Both the position numbers and the translations under genes were made by a program. The notes below the pieces were generated by a model. The model was not told the DNA's origin and ran no database searches. It was given only the letters and a program-made list of their open reading frames with translations. A stretch of 37,779 bases of DNA, from contig JAHBTG010000021.1 in NCBI GenBank assembly GCA_019638695.1, forward strand, positions 1-37,779. The letters run 5' to 3'. Shown piece by piece: positions 1 to 10,300 of this stretch; position 1 is the first letter of the stretch; every line of letters starts with the position of its first letter. The DNA comes from Bacteroidota bacterium. Its GTDB lineage: Bacteria; Bacteroidota; Bacteroidia; J057; JAJTIE01.

Positions 1-138
1 CCCGCAGTGTTTGCCTACTGTGGAGCGTGTGAATTTTGTCTTGAGGTGTCCTTCGTAATCGACCAGGTATACTATCAGTTCCTTGTGCAAGGGGTTCAGG
101 TAGTCTGATTCGTCTTCTATGTAGTCTTCTAGTGGCAT
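1..138 (-). CDS. N-terminal part of an unknown small protein (runs off the window)
   Basis: An open frame begins with ATG at 138 and stays open to base 1, giving 46 codons; the rest lies outside the window. The visible protein starts MPLEDYIEDESDYLNPL and is acidic at first, then more basic (HLKTKFTRST), with no signal peptide, so it is probably cytoplasmic. I do not recognise the family. It lies 48 bp downstream of the three-helix membrane protein on the same strand. Small genes following RHS tips are often immunity genes or remnants of older tip/immunity cassettes, so that role is possible but is only inferred from position. The absence of internal stops and the ATG favour a real gene; the short visible length limits confidence. 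Confidence 0.5.
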   Translation of the reverse strand, partial: MPLEDYIEDESDYLNPLHKELIVYLVDYEGHLKTKFTRSTVGKHCG

Positions 139-186
139 ATGAATATAATTTAGTTAAATGGATAGCAGTAGAAATAGACCATCGCC

Positions 187-564
187 CTAATGATGATTGG
201 TCCAACGTATACTCAAAAGATACAGCCGATAATAAGAAACAGCAACGATCAAGATATAAATCACCAAGGAAATAATAACTCTTTTTTTCCTCGTCTTCGC
301 GTCCATATTAGATATTCGTTCCACTATCTGATCTCCTCTTCTCTTATAATCAAATAGTAGTAAGTGAAGTGCGATAAATAATACCAGCAATATGGAATAG
401 TTTGTCGTATTCAATGCTTTAAAGAAAGTAAGCATATCATATATAAAAGCAGCAAAAGCAGGAACAGATAAAATACCTAAGGTAGTAGATGTCCTATTGA
501 GAACCTCTTTTCTATGAACCTTTTGTGCCAGCTTATATAGCACATAAAACACATAATAATACAT
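187..564 (-). CDS. Small polytopic membrane protein, candidate immunity protein of the orphan RHS tip
   Basis: The 125-aa product has three strongly hydrophobic stretches at about residues 28-48, 56-72 and 95-116, with a charged stretch (about 73-94, rich in K, R, D and E) between the second and third. It is therefore a small inner-membrane protein with three predicted helices. The ATG at 564 lies 9 bp after the stop of the orphan RHS tip, so the two are probably co-translated. Known immunity proteins of pore-forming colicins are also small polytopic inner-membrane proteins, and the upstream tip carries a Gly-rich hydrophobic segment, so an immunity role is a reasonable inference. No family was recognised from sequence. 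Base composition is AT-rich like the tip, unlike the GC-rich RHS core, which fits tip and partner having moved together. Confidence 0.72.
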   Translation of the reverse strand: MYYYVFYVLYKLAQKVHRKEVLNRTSTTLGILSVPAFAAFIYDMLTFFKALNTTNYSILLVLFIALHLLLFDYKRRGDQIVERISNMDAKTRKKRVIISLVIYILIVAVSYYRLYLLSIRWTNHH

Positions 565-573
565 CGCCTTCTA

Positions 574-3500
574 TTAATCAGCCGGTTCAAATCTATGCTC
601 GGGTTCTGTTGGGGTTGGTGCCACAACAGGTGGAATTTCAGGTGTTACAATAGGCTCAGGGGTGCTAGTAGACACTGCATCCATAAAGCCTGAACCTGTT
701 CTTCCTAAAGAATTGGGCCCTGTATCATAACCTTTCAGCAATAAAGCAGAACCGACAACAAACCCGGCAGGCCCCCCAAATGCAGCCAATGTAGCGGCTA
801 CTGAATTATAGGAAAATTCGGTAACACCAATCTCTCCACTAGCAAGCCTCAAACCATCGAATCCAAGCCCTCCAATATATGAAACGCGACCAATAGCCTT
901 AAATGCACTGGACACATCGCCTACTGTGAAATTCTTAATCGCATTGGAAGAAATGGTAGGATTTGCTAATGAATTTTCTCCAATACCCAATGAGATACCG
1001 AGTGATGTATTGAGGTCAGCAGTTGTGGTTAAAAGCGATTTATTAGTATTGGGCACATTATTATTTGCTGGTGATTGAGTACTCCATTGAGAGTTGAGCT
1101 GCCTCATTGGATTATCATATGGTGTGCCGGCATGCCCAATAGAAATATTTAATTTCTCTTGTTTTTCATTTCTGAGACCAGTCACATTATTAGAAAGCTG
1201 GGCCACTTTTTCTCGATACTGGGCTCTAGGATCCGGCTCAAGACCATCCAGATCTGCATTCCATATAGGGTTTAACCCTGCAAACTGATACGAGGAGTAT
1301 TGGGGAAAGCTACTTATTAATGGATCAACCGATGTAAACTGGTGGGTCTTCTTATCATACATCCGCATACCATAATCCTGCCAGCCCGTTTCTATATCGT
1401 CTTCCTTCCCATTAAACGCATACCTATACCCCACCGGCACCTTTTTGGTCAGCGTCACACATAATCCAGTGCAAGCATTGGAGCAATCCCCCGGCACACG
1501 ACCAGTTGTAACACCCTGACCACTACCTCCGGCAGTGCTCGTTATACCATTCACCACATCCACCGGCGTACCACTGCCCTCATCCATCGGGATATAATAC
1601 AGCAGGCTGTCGATACCCTCCGGGCAACCGCGCAAGAGCTGGTCTACCTCGTTGGCACTCAGGGCCTTATGGTACATGCGCACCTGCCCCAGGTGACCCG
1701 TATGGTAGTTAAACGGCGAGGCCGGGCGGCGGCTGCCTATCCGCAGTCCACCGGCATTGCTGGCGTCCCCCGTGCTGAGCCCGTTGGTCGTCAGCGTCAG
1801 TTGTTTGGGCTGGCCATCCACGTAAATCTGCCAGTTGTTGGGGTTGTTACCCACCCGCACACACACCACATGGTGCCAGCGTGCAGTATCGGCCGCTTCA
1901 AAGGTGGTGCGCACACCGGCAGAACCGGTAGACACCGTGGTGCTGTCATACAGCATAAAGCCCAGCAGGCCGTCAGAGGGCGAGTTATACGACACCTGGT
2001 ACCCTTTGATGCGGCTGGGCCCCAGGCTCAATTTGTTCAGCACGCCCATATCCATCGCACTGAAATTACCCGGTCGCATCCAAAAACTCAGGCTAAAATT
2101 ACGCGTGCCCACGTCGTGCGCGCTGGTGTCCGCAAAGATATGGTCTCCGCTGCCGTTGTAACTGCGCACGTTGATGCCCGCGCTGCAACGGTCGGGCAGC
2201 AGTTCATTCACTATACTCTGGTTACTGCCGGAAGCGCTGCTGCTCAGGCTGTTGAGGATGTCCTGCGGCGTGCCGCCCGTTTCGTTCATGGGCATATAGT
2301 ACACCAGGCTATCTGAGGGCATGCCGCTGCACCCGCAGTAGAGGCTGTCTATCTGGCTGGCGCTCAGGGCTTTGAGGTGCATCCGAAGGTTGGTCAGCCG
2401 GCCCACAAAGTAGTCGTTGGCGGCACCGCCGCGCTGGCTGCCGAGCTTGAGGCCGATGGCGTTGTCGGCATTGCCGGTCGCCAGGTCGTTGGCCAGCACG
2501 GTGTGGCTGCGCAGCTTGCCGTTGATATAGATGCGCCAGTTGTTGGGGTTGTTGCCCACGCGCACGCAGCTCACGTGCACCCAGTGGTCCAGCCGCATCA
2601 CGCCGTTGACGTAGATATGCGCGGTGCCGGTGCCGCTGGCGCCGTCGCCCACCACAAAGGAGAGGCTGCGCGAGCCGGTCCCGCTGTGGTTCATATAGAG
2701 CTTGTAGCCGGTCTCCCGCCCGCTGGCAGTGACTACTTTGCCCACGATGGCGCGGGCTACGATGGTGCTGGGGCGCACCCACAGGCTGAGGGTAAAGTCC
2801 CGCGTACCCACGTCGTGCGCGGCATTGTCGGCAAACTCATGGTCACCGTTATTCCCATAGCGCCGCACGGGGGCGAGGAAGCCGCAGTTGCGCAGCGAGG
2901 TCATATATTCCCCGGGGGTGAAGTTGCCCAGGTTCTGCGCGCCGTCCAGGTAGGTCTCCAGCGAAGTACTGTCCACCAGGCTACCGCCATAGCCATGGAG
3001 CAGGTCCTGCAGGTACTGGCAGGTGAGGCAGGTGTCTTTCTGCACGCCCATACTATCCGCGCGCTGCCAGTGGCGGCCGGGCAGGGTCATGCCAAAGGGG
3101 TAGTAGTCGGTGGCGCTCACCATATCGGCAATATACACATCTATAACGTTATCCGCCACGGTATTGGTGTCCACGCCCAGTTTGCGGTCTGTAACCGTGG
3201 CCAGCACATTGCCCAGGTGGTTGGCAAATTCGTAGTGTTTCTGGCCCAGCGCGCTCACCGCATCGGTGTCATTCAGCTGCACGCGGGCGGGGTCATACAG
3301 GCGGTTGACGTATTGGATGCCCAGGCGGCTGCTTCCATACATATGGCATTCCTGCTGCCGCAGGGTGTCTGTTTTCTGGGTGTAGACGGAGAGCACGTTG
3401 CCCTGCGCATCGCGGGCATACCAGGTGGTGCGCAGGGAGACGGTGTCTCCCTCGCAGGCCAGCACCAGGGTGCGCTTGGCGGTGCGCTGCCCCATGGGGT

Positions 3501-3732
3501 CATAGAGGTATTCTATGCGGCTGTTATCGGTCTTGTGCACGGCAGCCACTTTGCCCTGGAGGGTCCATTCTATGTGGGAGATGCCTTCGCTGAGGTCCCG
3601 GATCAGGTTGCCGCTGCGGTCATAGGCATAGTTGAGGGTGTCCTGGTCGTCCACGTCTTTGGCATAGAGGGTGTCGGCCACCGTGTCGTTGAGATGCGAG
3701 AGGCGGTTGGTACCGGCGTGGTAGAGGGGCAA
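574..3732 (-). CDS. Orphan RHS C-terminal cassette with two LamG domains and a variable tip; lacks an ATG start
   Basis: The 1052-codon frame begins in the middle of a YD-repeat core and matches the last third of the 3162-aa RHS protein (shared GTNRLSH, DDQDTLNY, DPMGQR, GSSRLGIQ, LGQKHYE, NHLGNVLAT, YYPFGM). It has no signal peptide. The only early start is TTG at 3732; the frame opens after a TAA inside the terminator hairpin and the next Met is about 75 codons in. Between YYPFGM (about residue 212) and the NGKE motif (about 773) it carries two LamG-like domains (about 289-468 and 522-705). The core ends at NADLDGLEP (about 830). The roughly 220-residue tip differs from that of the upstream protein and has a Gly/Ala-rich hydrophobic segment (about 976-1000) and a Pro-rich tail. 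It is most likely a displaced RHS tip, silent unless recombined into the full-length gene; independent expression cannot be excluded. Confidence 0.75.
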   Translation of the reverse strand: MPLYHAGTNRLSHLNDTVADTLYAKDVDDQDTLNYAYDRSGNLIRDLSEGISHIEWTLQGKVAAVHKTDNSRIEYLYDPMGQRTAKRTLVLACEGDTVSLRTTWYARDAQGNVLSVYTQKTDTLRQQECHMYGSSRLGIQYVNRLYDPARVQLNDTDAVSALGQKHYEFANHLGNVLATVTDRKLGVDTNTVADNVIDVYIADMVSATDYYPFGMTLPGRHWQRADSMGVQKDTCLTCQYLQDLLHGYGGSLVDSTSLETYLDGAQNLGNFTPGEYMTSLRNCGFLAPVRRYGNNGDHEFADNAAHDVGTRDFTLSLWVRPSTIVARAIVGKVVTASGRETGYKLYMNHSGTGSRSLSFVVGDGASGTGTAHIYVNGVMRLDHWVHVSCVRVGNNPNNWRIYINGKLRSHTVLANDLATGNADNAIGLKLGSQRGGAANDYFVGRLTNLRMHLKALSASQIDSLYCGCSGMPSDSLVYYMPMNETGGTPQDILNSLSSSASGSNQSIVNELLPDRCSAGINVRSYNGSGDHIFADTSAHDVGTRNFSLSFWMRPGNFSAMDMGVLNKLSLGPSRIKGYQVSYNSPSDGLLGFMLYDSTTVSTGSAGVRTTFEAADTARWHHVVCVRVGNNPNNWQIYVDGQPKQLTLTTNGLSTGDASNAGGLRIGSRRPASPFNYHTGHLGQVRMYHKALSANEVDQLLRGCPEGIDSLLYYIPMDEGSGTPVDVVNGITSTAGGSGQGVTTGRVPGDCSNACTGLCVTLTKKVPVGYRYAFNGKEDDIETGWQDYGMRMYDKKTHQFTSVDPLISSFPQYSSYQFAGLNPIWNADLDGLEPDPRAQYREKVAQLSNNVTGLRNEKQEKLNISIGHAGTPYDNPMRQLNSQWSTQSPANNNVPNTNKSLLTTTADLNTSLGISLGIGENSLANPTISSNAIKNFTVGDVSSAFKAIGRVSYIGGLGFDGLRLASGEIGVTEFSYNSVAATLAAFGGPAGFVVGSALLLKGYDTGPNSLGRTGSGFMDAVSTSTPEPIVTPEIPPVVAPTPTEPEHRFEPAD

Positions 3733-3733
3733 T

Positions 3734-3761
3734 AAAAAAAGGCTGTTTTACACAGCCTTTT
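3734..3761 (-). terminator. Rho-independent terminator, probably bidirectional
   Basis: A perfect 10-bp stem (3737-3746 pairing with 3752-3761, AAAAGGCTGT with ACAGCCTTTT) encloses a 5-base loop. On the minus strand the stem is followed by a run of T. On the plus strand it is followed by GA and eight T, so it could stop transcription both ways. It lies 44 bp after the stop of the 195-aa gene and just before the opening of the orphan RHS frame, separating the expressed operon from the orphan cassette. Confidence 0.85.
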
Positions 3762-3805
3762 GATTTTTTTTGTCGAATGAAATGGTTATCTTTATAAATA
3801 AACCA

Positions 3806-4390
3806 TCACTCGTTCTTTAAGCAAATCGGGAATCGCTTGGGATAGCTAAATGTAATTGCAGCAAATGGGTCTCCCACACGTGAATTCGTAGTTCTGCTTA
3901 ATGCATTTGCCACATCGCAGGTTGCTATGAGCCATAATCTAAAATTCTGAATATGAATATTATCTTTTGCCTTTACTGAATCTGAGCATGGACCTACGAC
4001 ATCTTTTAAGGAAAAGGTAAATACATAGGGGTTTTCTACTTGTATAATTTTAGAAAAAGGGGCGCCCAGACCAACAGCGAATACTAATTCAAATTCATTT
4101 TCTTCCATAGGCAGATCCGAGATCACCTGGATGGAATCTTCAAAAGAAATATACAATTTATTATATTCATCATTATAATATGGCCGTTTACCGTTAAACC
4201 ATACCTTTATCGTTGCACCGGGTTTATGATTGACATATTTAGGCTGAAAATCAACGTCATCAGCACAAATAAGTCCTGCTTCATTAGCATATTCCAGTCT
4301 ATACACAAAGCAACCATTAACCTGTGTGTATACAAGAGAAAAATTCACTTGCAAACACCATAAGACAACTACCACTATAAATTTACTCAT
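3806..4390 (-). CDS. Exported protein overlapping the RHS gene end, candidate immunity or accessory protein
   Basis: The ATG at 4390 overlaps the RHS stop in the string ATGAGTAA, an 8-base overlap indicating translational coupling; a GTG one codon earlier is possible but less likely. The product is about 194 aa, with a hydrophobic signal peptide (MSKFIVVVVLWCLQ..., about residues 1-23) and five Cys in the mature part (GCF, LICADD, GPCS, ATCD, PICL), consistent with a disulfide-bonded periplasmic or surface protein. I do not recognise the family. Its place directly after the variable RHS tip is where cognate immunity genes are found in polymorphic toxin systems, so an immunity role is the leading inference. 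An exported immunity protein would imply that the toxin acts outside the cytoplasm. Its codon use is AT-rich like the tip, and it is followed by a strong terminator. Confidence 0.75.
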   Translation of the reverse strand: MSKFIVVVVLWCLQVNFSLVYTQVNGCFVYRLEYANEAGLICADDVDFQPKYVNHKPGATIKVWFNGKRPYYNDEYNKLYISFEDSIQVISDLPMEENEFELVFAVGLGAPFSKIIQVENPYVFTFSLKDVVGPCSDSVKAKDNIHIQNFRLWLIATCDVANALSRTTNSRVGDPFAAITFSYPKRFPICLKNE

Positions 4391-7300
4391 CACTTGAATC
4401 TTGAGGAGTCGTATTTTTTATTTTATTAATAAGCTTGTCATCTGTATTACTTTTATCCCAATCACTTTGAAGTGTTTCTTCTACTTCTCCGCTTGGACCT
4501 AAAGCATTATGTACGCCCCCCGGATTACCCGGCATATTGCGTTTCTCCACGTGAGCAGCAACCTCATGCAGATAGAAATACATCAAATAAGCAACCGCAT
4601 TCTTCGGACTAGCTTGTTTAAGCCCAGGAACATTTGTTTTCAGTTTTAGCTGATCACCCTCCGTAGGATTCAATAATTGCTCCGGCATCACCACAATGCT
4701 ATAGCTCACATTCCTGGGCACATAAGATTCTACCAGTTGCACGCCTTCCAGCATGCCATACTGGTCTGCTATGTTCTGTTCATTGCCAAATGCACCGGGG
4801 TCCAGATGCTTATAAGCATTAGAGAAAGCAGTCTCATCCAATGAGAATAATGTTCTATGGGTGCGGCCAAGCTCATTAAATCTTTGAGCATCCGGAACAG
4901 TATAGCCCCAGTCTGTTTGATTGAAGACAAAGTATACATCATGGGTCCGACTGTTCTCATATTTTTCCAGCAGATGACCAAAGCCGGGCACACCTTTGGC
5001 GGCACTATAGGCTTCTACAAATTTGGCTTTTATGTCATAGCTATCGCGTGCACGGATAGTCACATACTTGCCGCCTACATTGACCACAAAATAGACTTCT
5101 TCGCCATTGGGGTCATTGGCCATAATGGGGCTATTGAGCGCATATACATAGGGGCTTACACCGGGATATTTGGCAGCTTTCGGGTCCACACTCCACCATC
5201 TTTCTCCTTCATACATCCGACCTCCGAAATCATGAGTATTGCCTCCTATTTCAGCTTCTTTTTCTTTGCCGGCAAACCCAAACCGATACGTACTATCCTG
5301 CCACACCCTGCCCGGTATCGTCATCCCGAAGGGATAATAGTCCTGTGCAGAAACCAGGTCTGCTATATATAAGTCTATCACACCGTCGGCTACGGTGTTG
5401 CTGTCTATGCCCAGCTTTCTGTCTGTGAAGGTAGCTAATACGTTACCCAAGTGGTTGGTCAATTCATAATGCTTTTGCCCCAGGTAAGCTACCGTATTCG
5501 TATCGTTAAATACGGGTTTGGGTATGCCTTGTTGCAGATATACGGTATCGCTCCAGGTATCGCTAAACGGGTTATACACCGTGCTGTAGGTTTTCTGGCT
5601 ATAGGGTATTGTACGGTGTTGTATGCCTAGCCTGCTGCTCCCATATATATGGTTTTCTGCCAGGGCATGCGCATATTTTTCTTGTTTTATACAGAGCAGG
5701 GGGTCTTCTCGAGAGAAGTTAAGGGCGGGCTCCAGGGCGAGCAGCGTATCCATTTGTCTGCCGGTAAACTGGGTGGTGCCCATGCGGGCATAGAGCTCTA
5801 TCACACAGTCCAGACGGGGGGGATTGCTGGGGAATCCATAGAGCTGGGTGATGAGGAAAGCGGTGCGGTCGGCACTGTCGGCAGGTACTTCCAGGCCGCA
5901 GTCCAGTGCATAGGCGGTGTCTCGTTTGTAGGTGTAGAAGGGTTGGCTTCCATGGAAGTTAGTGACATAGGCTACTTTATTGTTGATTTCATTGCCGCCA
6001 AAGAGGTTGTCACGAGTGAGGGTATATAATTGTTGTATATAGCGCAACCGAAGGGTGTCTATATTTTCATGACAGGGGCTGGCTTCTACAGAGGTTGTAT
6101 CTTTATATATGGCCAGTACATTACCCTGGGCGTCTCGCAAGTAATAGGTATTTATGGTATCCATATCTTGAATGAATTGCTTCAGGATACGCTGCCCCAT
6201 GGGGTCATATTTATATTTTATTTGGCTGCTGCCTTTGATGACGCGGGCTACTTTTCCTTGCAGGTTCCACTCTATACTGTCTATGCCCCGGCTGGCGTCT
6301 TTGACCAGGTTGCCGCTTCTATCGTAGGTGTAATTTAGCGTATCCTGGTCGTCTATATCATTCATATACAGCATATCAGCCACCGTATCATTGATATGAC
6401 TTAGCCTGTTGGTACCAGGATAGTATAAATAGTGCATGTAATCCATTAACGTATCCGGGCTTGTTTTATTGCCGTTTCTGTGCAGGGAGCGCAGGTTGCC
6501 GTTGGGGTCATAGGTATAGTCGCTGAAGTAGCTGGCCGTGCGGGCCACACCGGCCCAGGTGCCACTACCCGCCATGGGCAGGGGGGCCAGGGCATGGTCT
6601 GCGCGCACTATGCGGTTGAGCTGGTCATAGCGGTAGGCGCTGGCGTGGGCCTGCATACCGCCGCCAAAGTCCTTGGCGTGGGCGGTGACCATATGGCGGA
6701 TATTGCCGTTATAGAGGCTGGGGGCCGCCTGGTGCAGCCAGCTGGGGACGGGCACGGCGGGCAGGGGGCTCACGGCGCCAATGGGCCGGTAGTCGTTCCA
6801 GCCGTTCAGGCTGTCTCGGTAATAGCTGAGGTTGTAGGCGGCGGCATCCAGCGCAAAGGGGAGGTTGGGGCCGGCATAGCCGTCCTGCCCGGGGTCGTGC
6901 TGCTGCTGCAGGCTGGGGCTGTTCACGCCCTTTATCCACCCGTGGAGCGTATAGAGGTAGTCCATGCCCTGCACCTGGTAGTGGCCTATCTCGGCGCGGG
7001 CCAGCGGGCCGTGCTGGTAATAATGGTAACGGGCGTCCTGCCACCAGTGCACGCCGTCCGTGCTGGTGTAGGCGCGGCGCAGGCGGTTGTCGGCATCGTA
7101 TTCATAGCGGTGGGCCCAGTAGTCCCAGGCGCTGTCCTGGTACACCACGCGGTGTACATTGCCGGAGATGAGGTCATAGGTATAGTCCAGGGTTTTCTGC
7201 CCCAGCCCGGGCATGTCGGTGATCAGGCGGCGCACATTGCCGTGGATATCGTAGCTGTAGTGCAGCGCGCCGGCATAGGGGCTGCCCGGGTCTGTGCCAA

Positions 7301-10300
7301 AAGCAAGGGGCGCATGCGTGGTGATGTGCGTGATGCGCCCGCGCAGGTTCTGGCTGCTCTGGCCGGGGATGGCGTAGGCCAGGGTGTCGTAAATGGTCTG
7401 GGTGTATTGGGTGCGGGCGTTGGAGAGTGTAATAGCAAGGCTAAAGGTTTCGTAATGGAAATAGGTACCCTGCAGACTGGCAACAAAGGCAGCCGGCGCT
7501 ATGGGGAAACGCACCTGGCCGGTCTCTATGATACGATTGAGCGGGTCATAGAGGGTATACGAAGTGCTGGAAGTATCTCCCATCACCAGGCTCTGGGCAT
7601 ACTGCCGGGCGCTCATGCTGATGATCAGGCGGCCCAGCTGGTCATAGGCCAGCCAGGTGGTATCGGCATCGGGGCTGTGCTGTTTCACCACCTGGTTAAG
7701 GCTGTTGTAGGTGTAGGTAGTCTTGAGGGTGTGGTTCTGCGCCACAGTATCTACGCCCACCGGGGGCACCGTTTGCACCAGGTTACCCGCCTGGTCATAG
7801 TAATAGAGAGTATAGTGATACTCAGACTCGCGGTAGCGCATGGTAAAGGTCTCGGAGAACCCGCTGAGGGTACGCAGGCAGGTGTCTACATACTGCTGGC
7901 GGAAGTTCTTCTCCAGTGCCTGGATATAGAGGTCGTAGTTGCGCTGAGCATGTAGCTGCGCCTGGGCCTTCTTGATGTCTATGCAGTCGTTGCGGTCGTC
8001 CTCGTCAGGCATGCGGTTGTCGGTCCTTTCAAAGGCCGAGCGGTTGCACAGCAGGGAATCGGGGTTCAGGGGGCAAGCATCCAGGAAGGCCTCGTAGTCG
8101 CTCACGCTGAGGCTGTAGCGGAAGTGGCGGTTAAGGTAGTTGTAGAGGGCGATCTTGCTGTTACCGGGGGCTTCTTCGGCCATCTGCTGGTAGAGGGTGT
8201 CTGCCCAGAACTGCTGCCATATGGCATTCACGGTATCGCAGGTAAGGCAGGTGCTGCAGGTGAGTTCCCGGGGCACCCAGGGCATGGGCAGTTCACCGCC
8301 ACGGTGCGCTTCGGAGGAGGCCAAGGGGCGGGGTTTGCGCTGTATGGTGCGGCAGCCGGTGGGGAGGTAGGAAATGGTGGTGTCCTTGACCAGCACGGTG
8401 AAATCGGTAAGCGAGAAAGGACGGGCTTCCACGGAGAACGTAAGCGAATCTGGCAGAATGGGCAGTTGCTCCGTGCGCAGGCGGTAGGTGCCGCTGTAGC
8501 AGCCGGGGAGATTGCCGTTGGCGGGGAATACGGCATAGAGGGGGTTGTACTCGTAGTCAAACGCGCCGGTGGAGTCCTGTAACAAGGAAAAGTCCAGCAC
8601 GGATAGGTCTGCATTGGGAGAAAAGGCCGTATATGATAGCATGCCGCCAAATGTGAACGCATTGGTCTGAGTAACCATCTCATGGTTAAGCAAAGAGTCT
8701 TTGAGCACCGGGGGCAATATGGATTTCAGGTAGGTTGTATTAAAGTCTCTGTCCAGCTTCCATAGTACATTGTCCAGAAAAACACGGGAAGAGGTAGAGT
8801 CTCCATAAGAGTTCTGTAATTGCAGCAGGGCGGTTTTGACATACAAGGAGCCATCGAGCGTAGTATGCAAGGCCAGGTTGTTGAGCGTGGCAAATCCGCG
8901 GTACAATACGGTGGAATCGGGTAACTGGCTGGTTTCGGTCCAGTCATTCTCCACAAAGAACCGCTTATGGTGCAGGATATTGAGGTTGGTATCCAGACGA
9001 ATCAATAAGAGTCCGGTTGCCCGATTTGCAATACTATGATGGTAAGTGCTATCCCCGGTAAACAGGGTATCCACTACAGGGATGGCCACAATCAGGGTAC
9101 TGTCCCAATCGCGGATGATTCGGCCATTTGCAAATGAAGAGTCCTTGGCTCCATAGACAGAAGAATCCGGCAGATTATTCAGCCGGAAGGATACCGTAGT
9201 ATCGATCAGGTTACTCGTGGGGTCCAGTTTCAGGATGGAGATGATATGGTTGGAAGAATCTTCCACGGTATAGGTTCCAGAATTGACCAGCATATAGGTG
9301 TTTCCACCAAGGATCGTGAGGCTACCGAGCAGGCTATCTGCCAGCACATGACTGTAATCCCATGGGATGGTCGCATAGGCATTATCCAAATGGAGCTTTG
9401 CGGCATCCACGCCAGAGCCATCCGCAGCGACGCGCATCCAATAGTTCCTCTTGTAAAGGAGTACATAATCATCATGCACCCGTTCTATATGCAGAGCATT
9501 CCAGAGCAGATGAGAGGCACTCCAAGGTATCGTATCCAAAGGATGATCAACCTTCTTATGCCAGATCAAGTCCCCGTCATAGCTTATTTTAACTATCCTA
9601 GATGTCGTTGAAGCACCCGTAGCCAATAACACAATACTGGAGTCTTCCATATCCTTATAAACAGCCGGTATAAAATGCGATACGGAATCCAGGTAATAGG
9701 CTTTTGATTGGCTAATGGTCCTATCCTTTCTGTTCACCCAATGAGCTATGATCTCAGCTGAGTTTTCCGAGGCAGGAGGAATCACATCTAAATATCCCCA
9801 GGTAGTAAATACCAGGTCCAGGGTGTCATTAATATTCACTATTTTCAGTGGCATGGCAGCTCCTGGCTCATCAATGACCAGCGAGAAATAGTTGTACACA
9901 TCCTGGGTAAGGGAAGTCATACATGTATTAGTGCACGCACAAAGCAATTCGTTGACCTGCAGATCAGTGAAGGCAGTCTGCAGCGAATCATTGATAAATG
10001 CAGTAAATGCCAGGGTATCGTGCAATTCGGCATCTGCCACATAATAGGCATACAGGGAGGTTACTTTGTCGCAGGCACAGGCATCTGCCGGTTGCATAGG
10101 GGCCTCTGGGAACAGGTTACTCCCATAGGCCGGAGGCTGGTTGATCAGGTAAGGATCGCAGGTAACGGTGCGGTATTCGGTACTGTCATAATACTGGGCA
10201 AAGACGGTATCTATCACATCCTGAAAGGAGTTGTAACCGCTTACCGTAAACACCCCCACCGGCAGGGTACCTGCACCAAAGGGATTGCTGCCATCGCAGC

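Noticed and set aside
1834..2820. Repeats in the LamG region as a CRISPR or insertion element
   Set aside because: The repeats are in-frame duplicated LamG coding units about 700 bp apart with divergence typical of protein domains; there are no spacers, terminal inverted repeats or transposase.
2377..3735. A 452-codon open frame on the plus strand
   Set aside because: It lies antisense to the GC-rich RHS core and LamG region, has low-complexity Val/Ala/Gly/His composition and no domain; it is a shadow of codon bias in the real gene.
4545..4571. Classical HExxH zinc protease motif in the RHS tip
   Set aside because: The spacing is HExxxH (HEVAAH), one residue too long for the common zincin motif; only the rarer HExxxH pattern can be suggested.
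6480..7955. A 491-codon open frame on the plus strand
   Set aside because: It is antisense to the YD repeats of the 3162-aa protein, with Val/Gly/Ala/His-rich translation and no signal peptide or motif.
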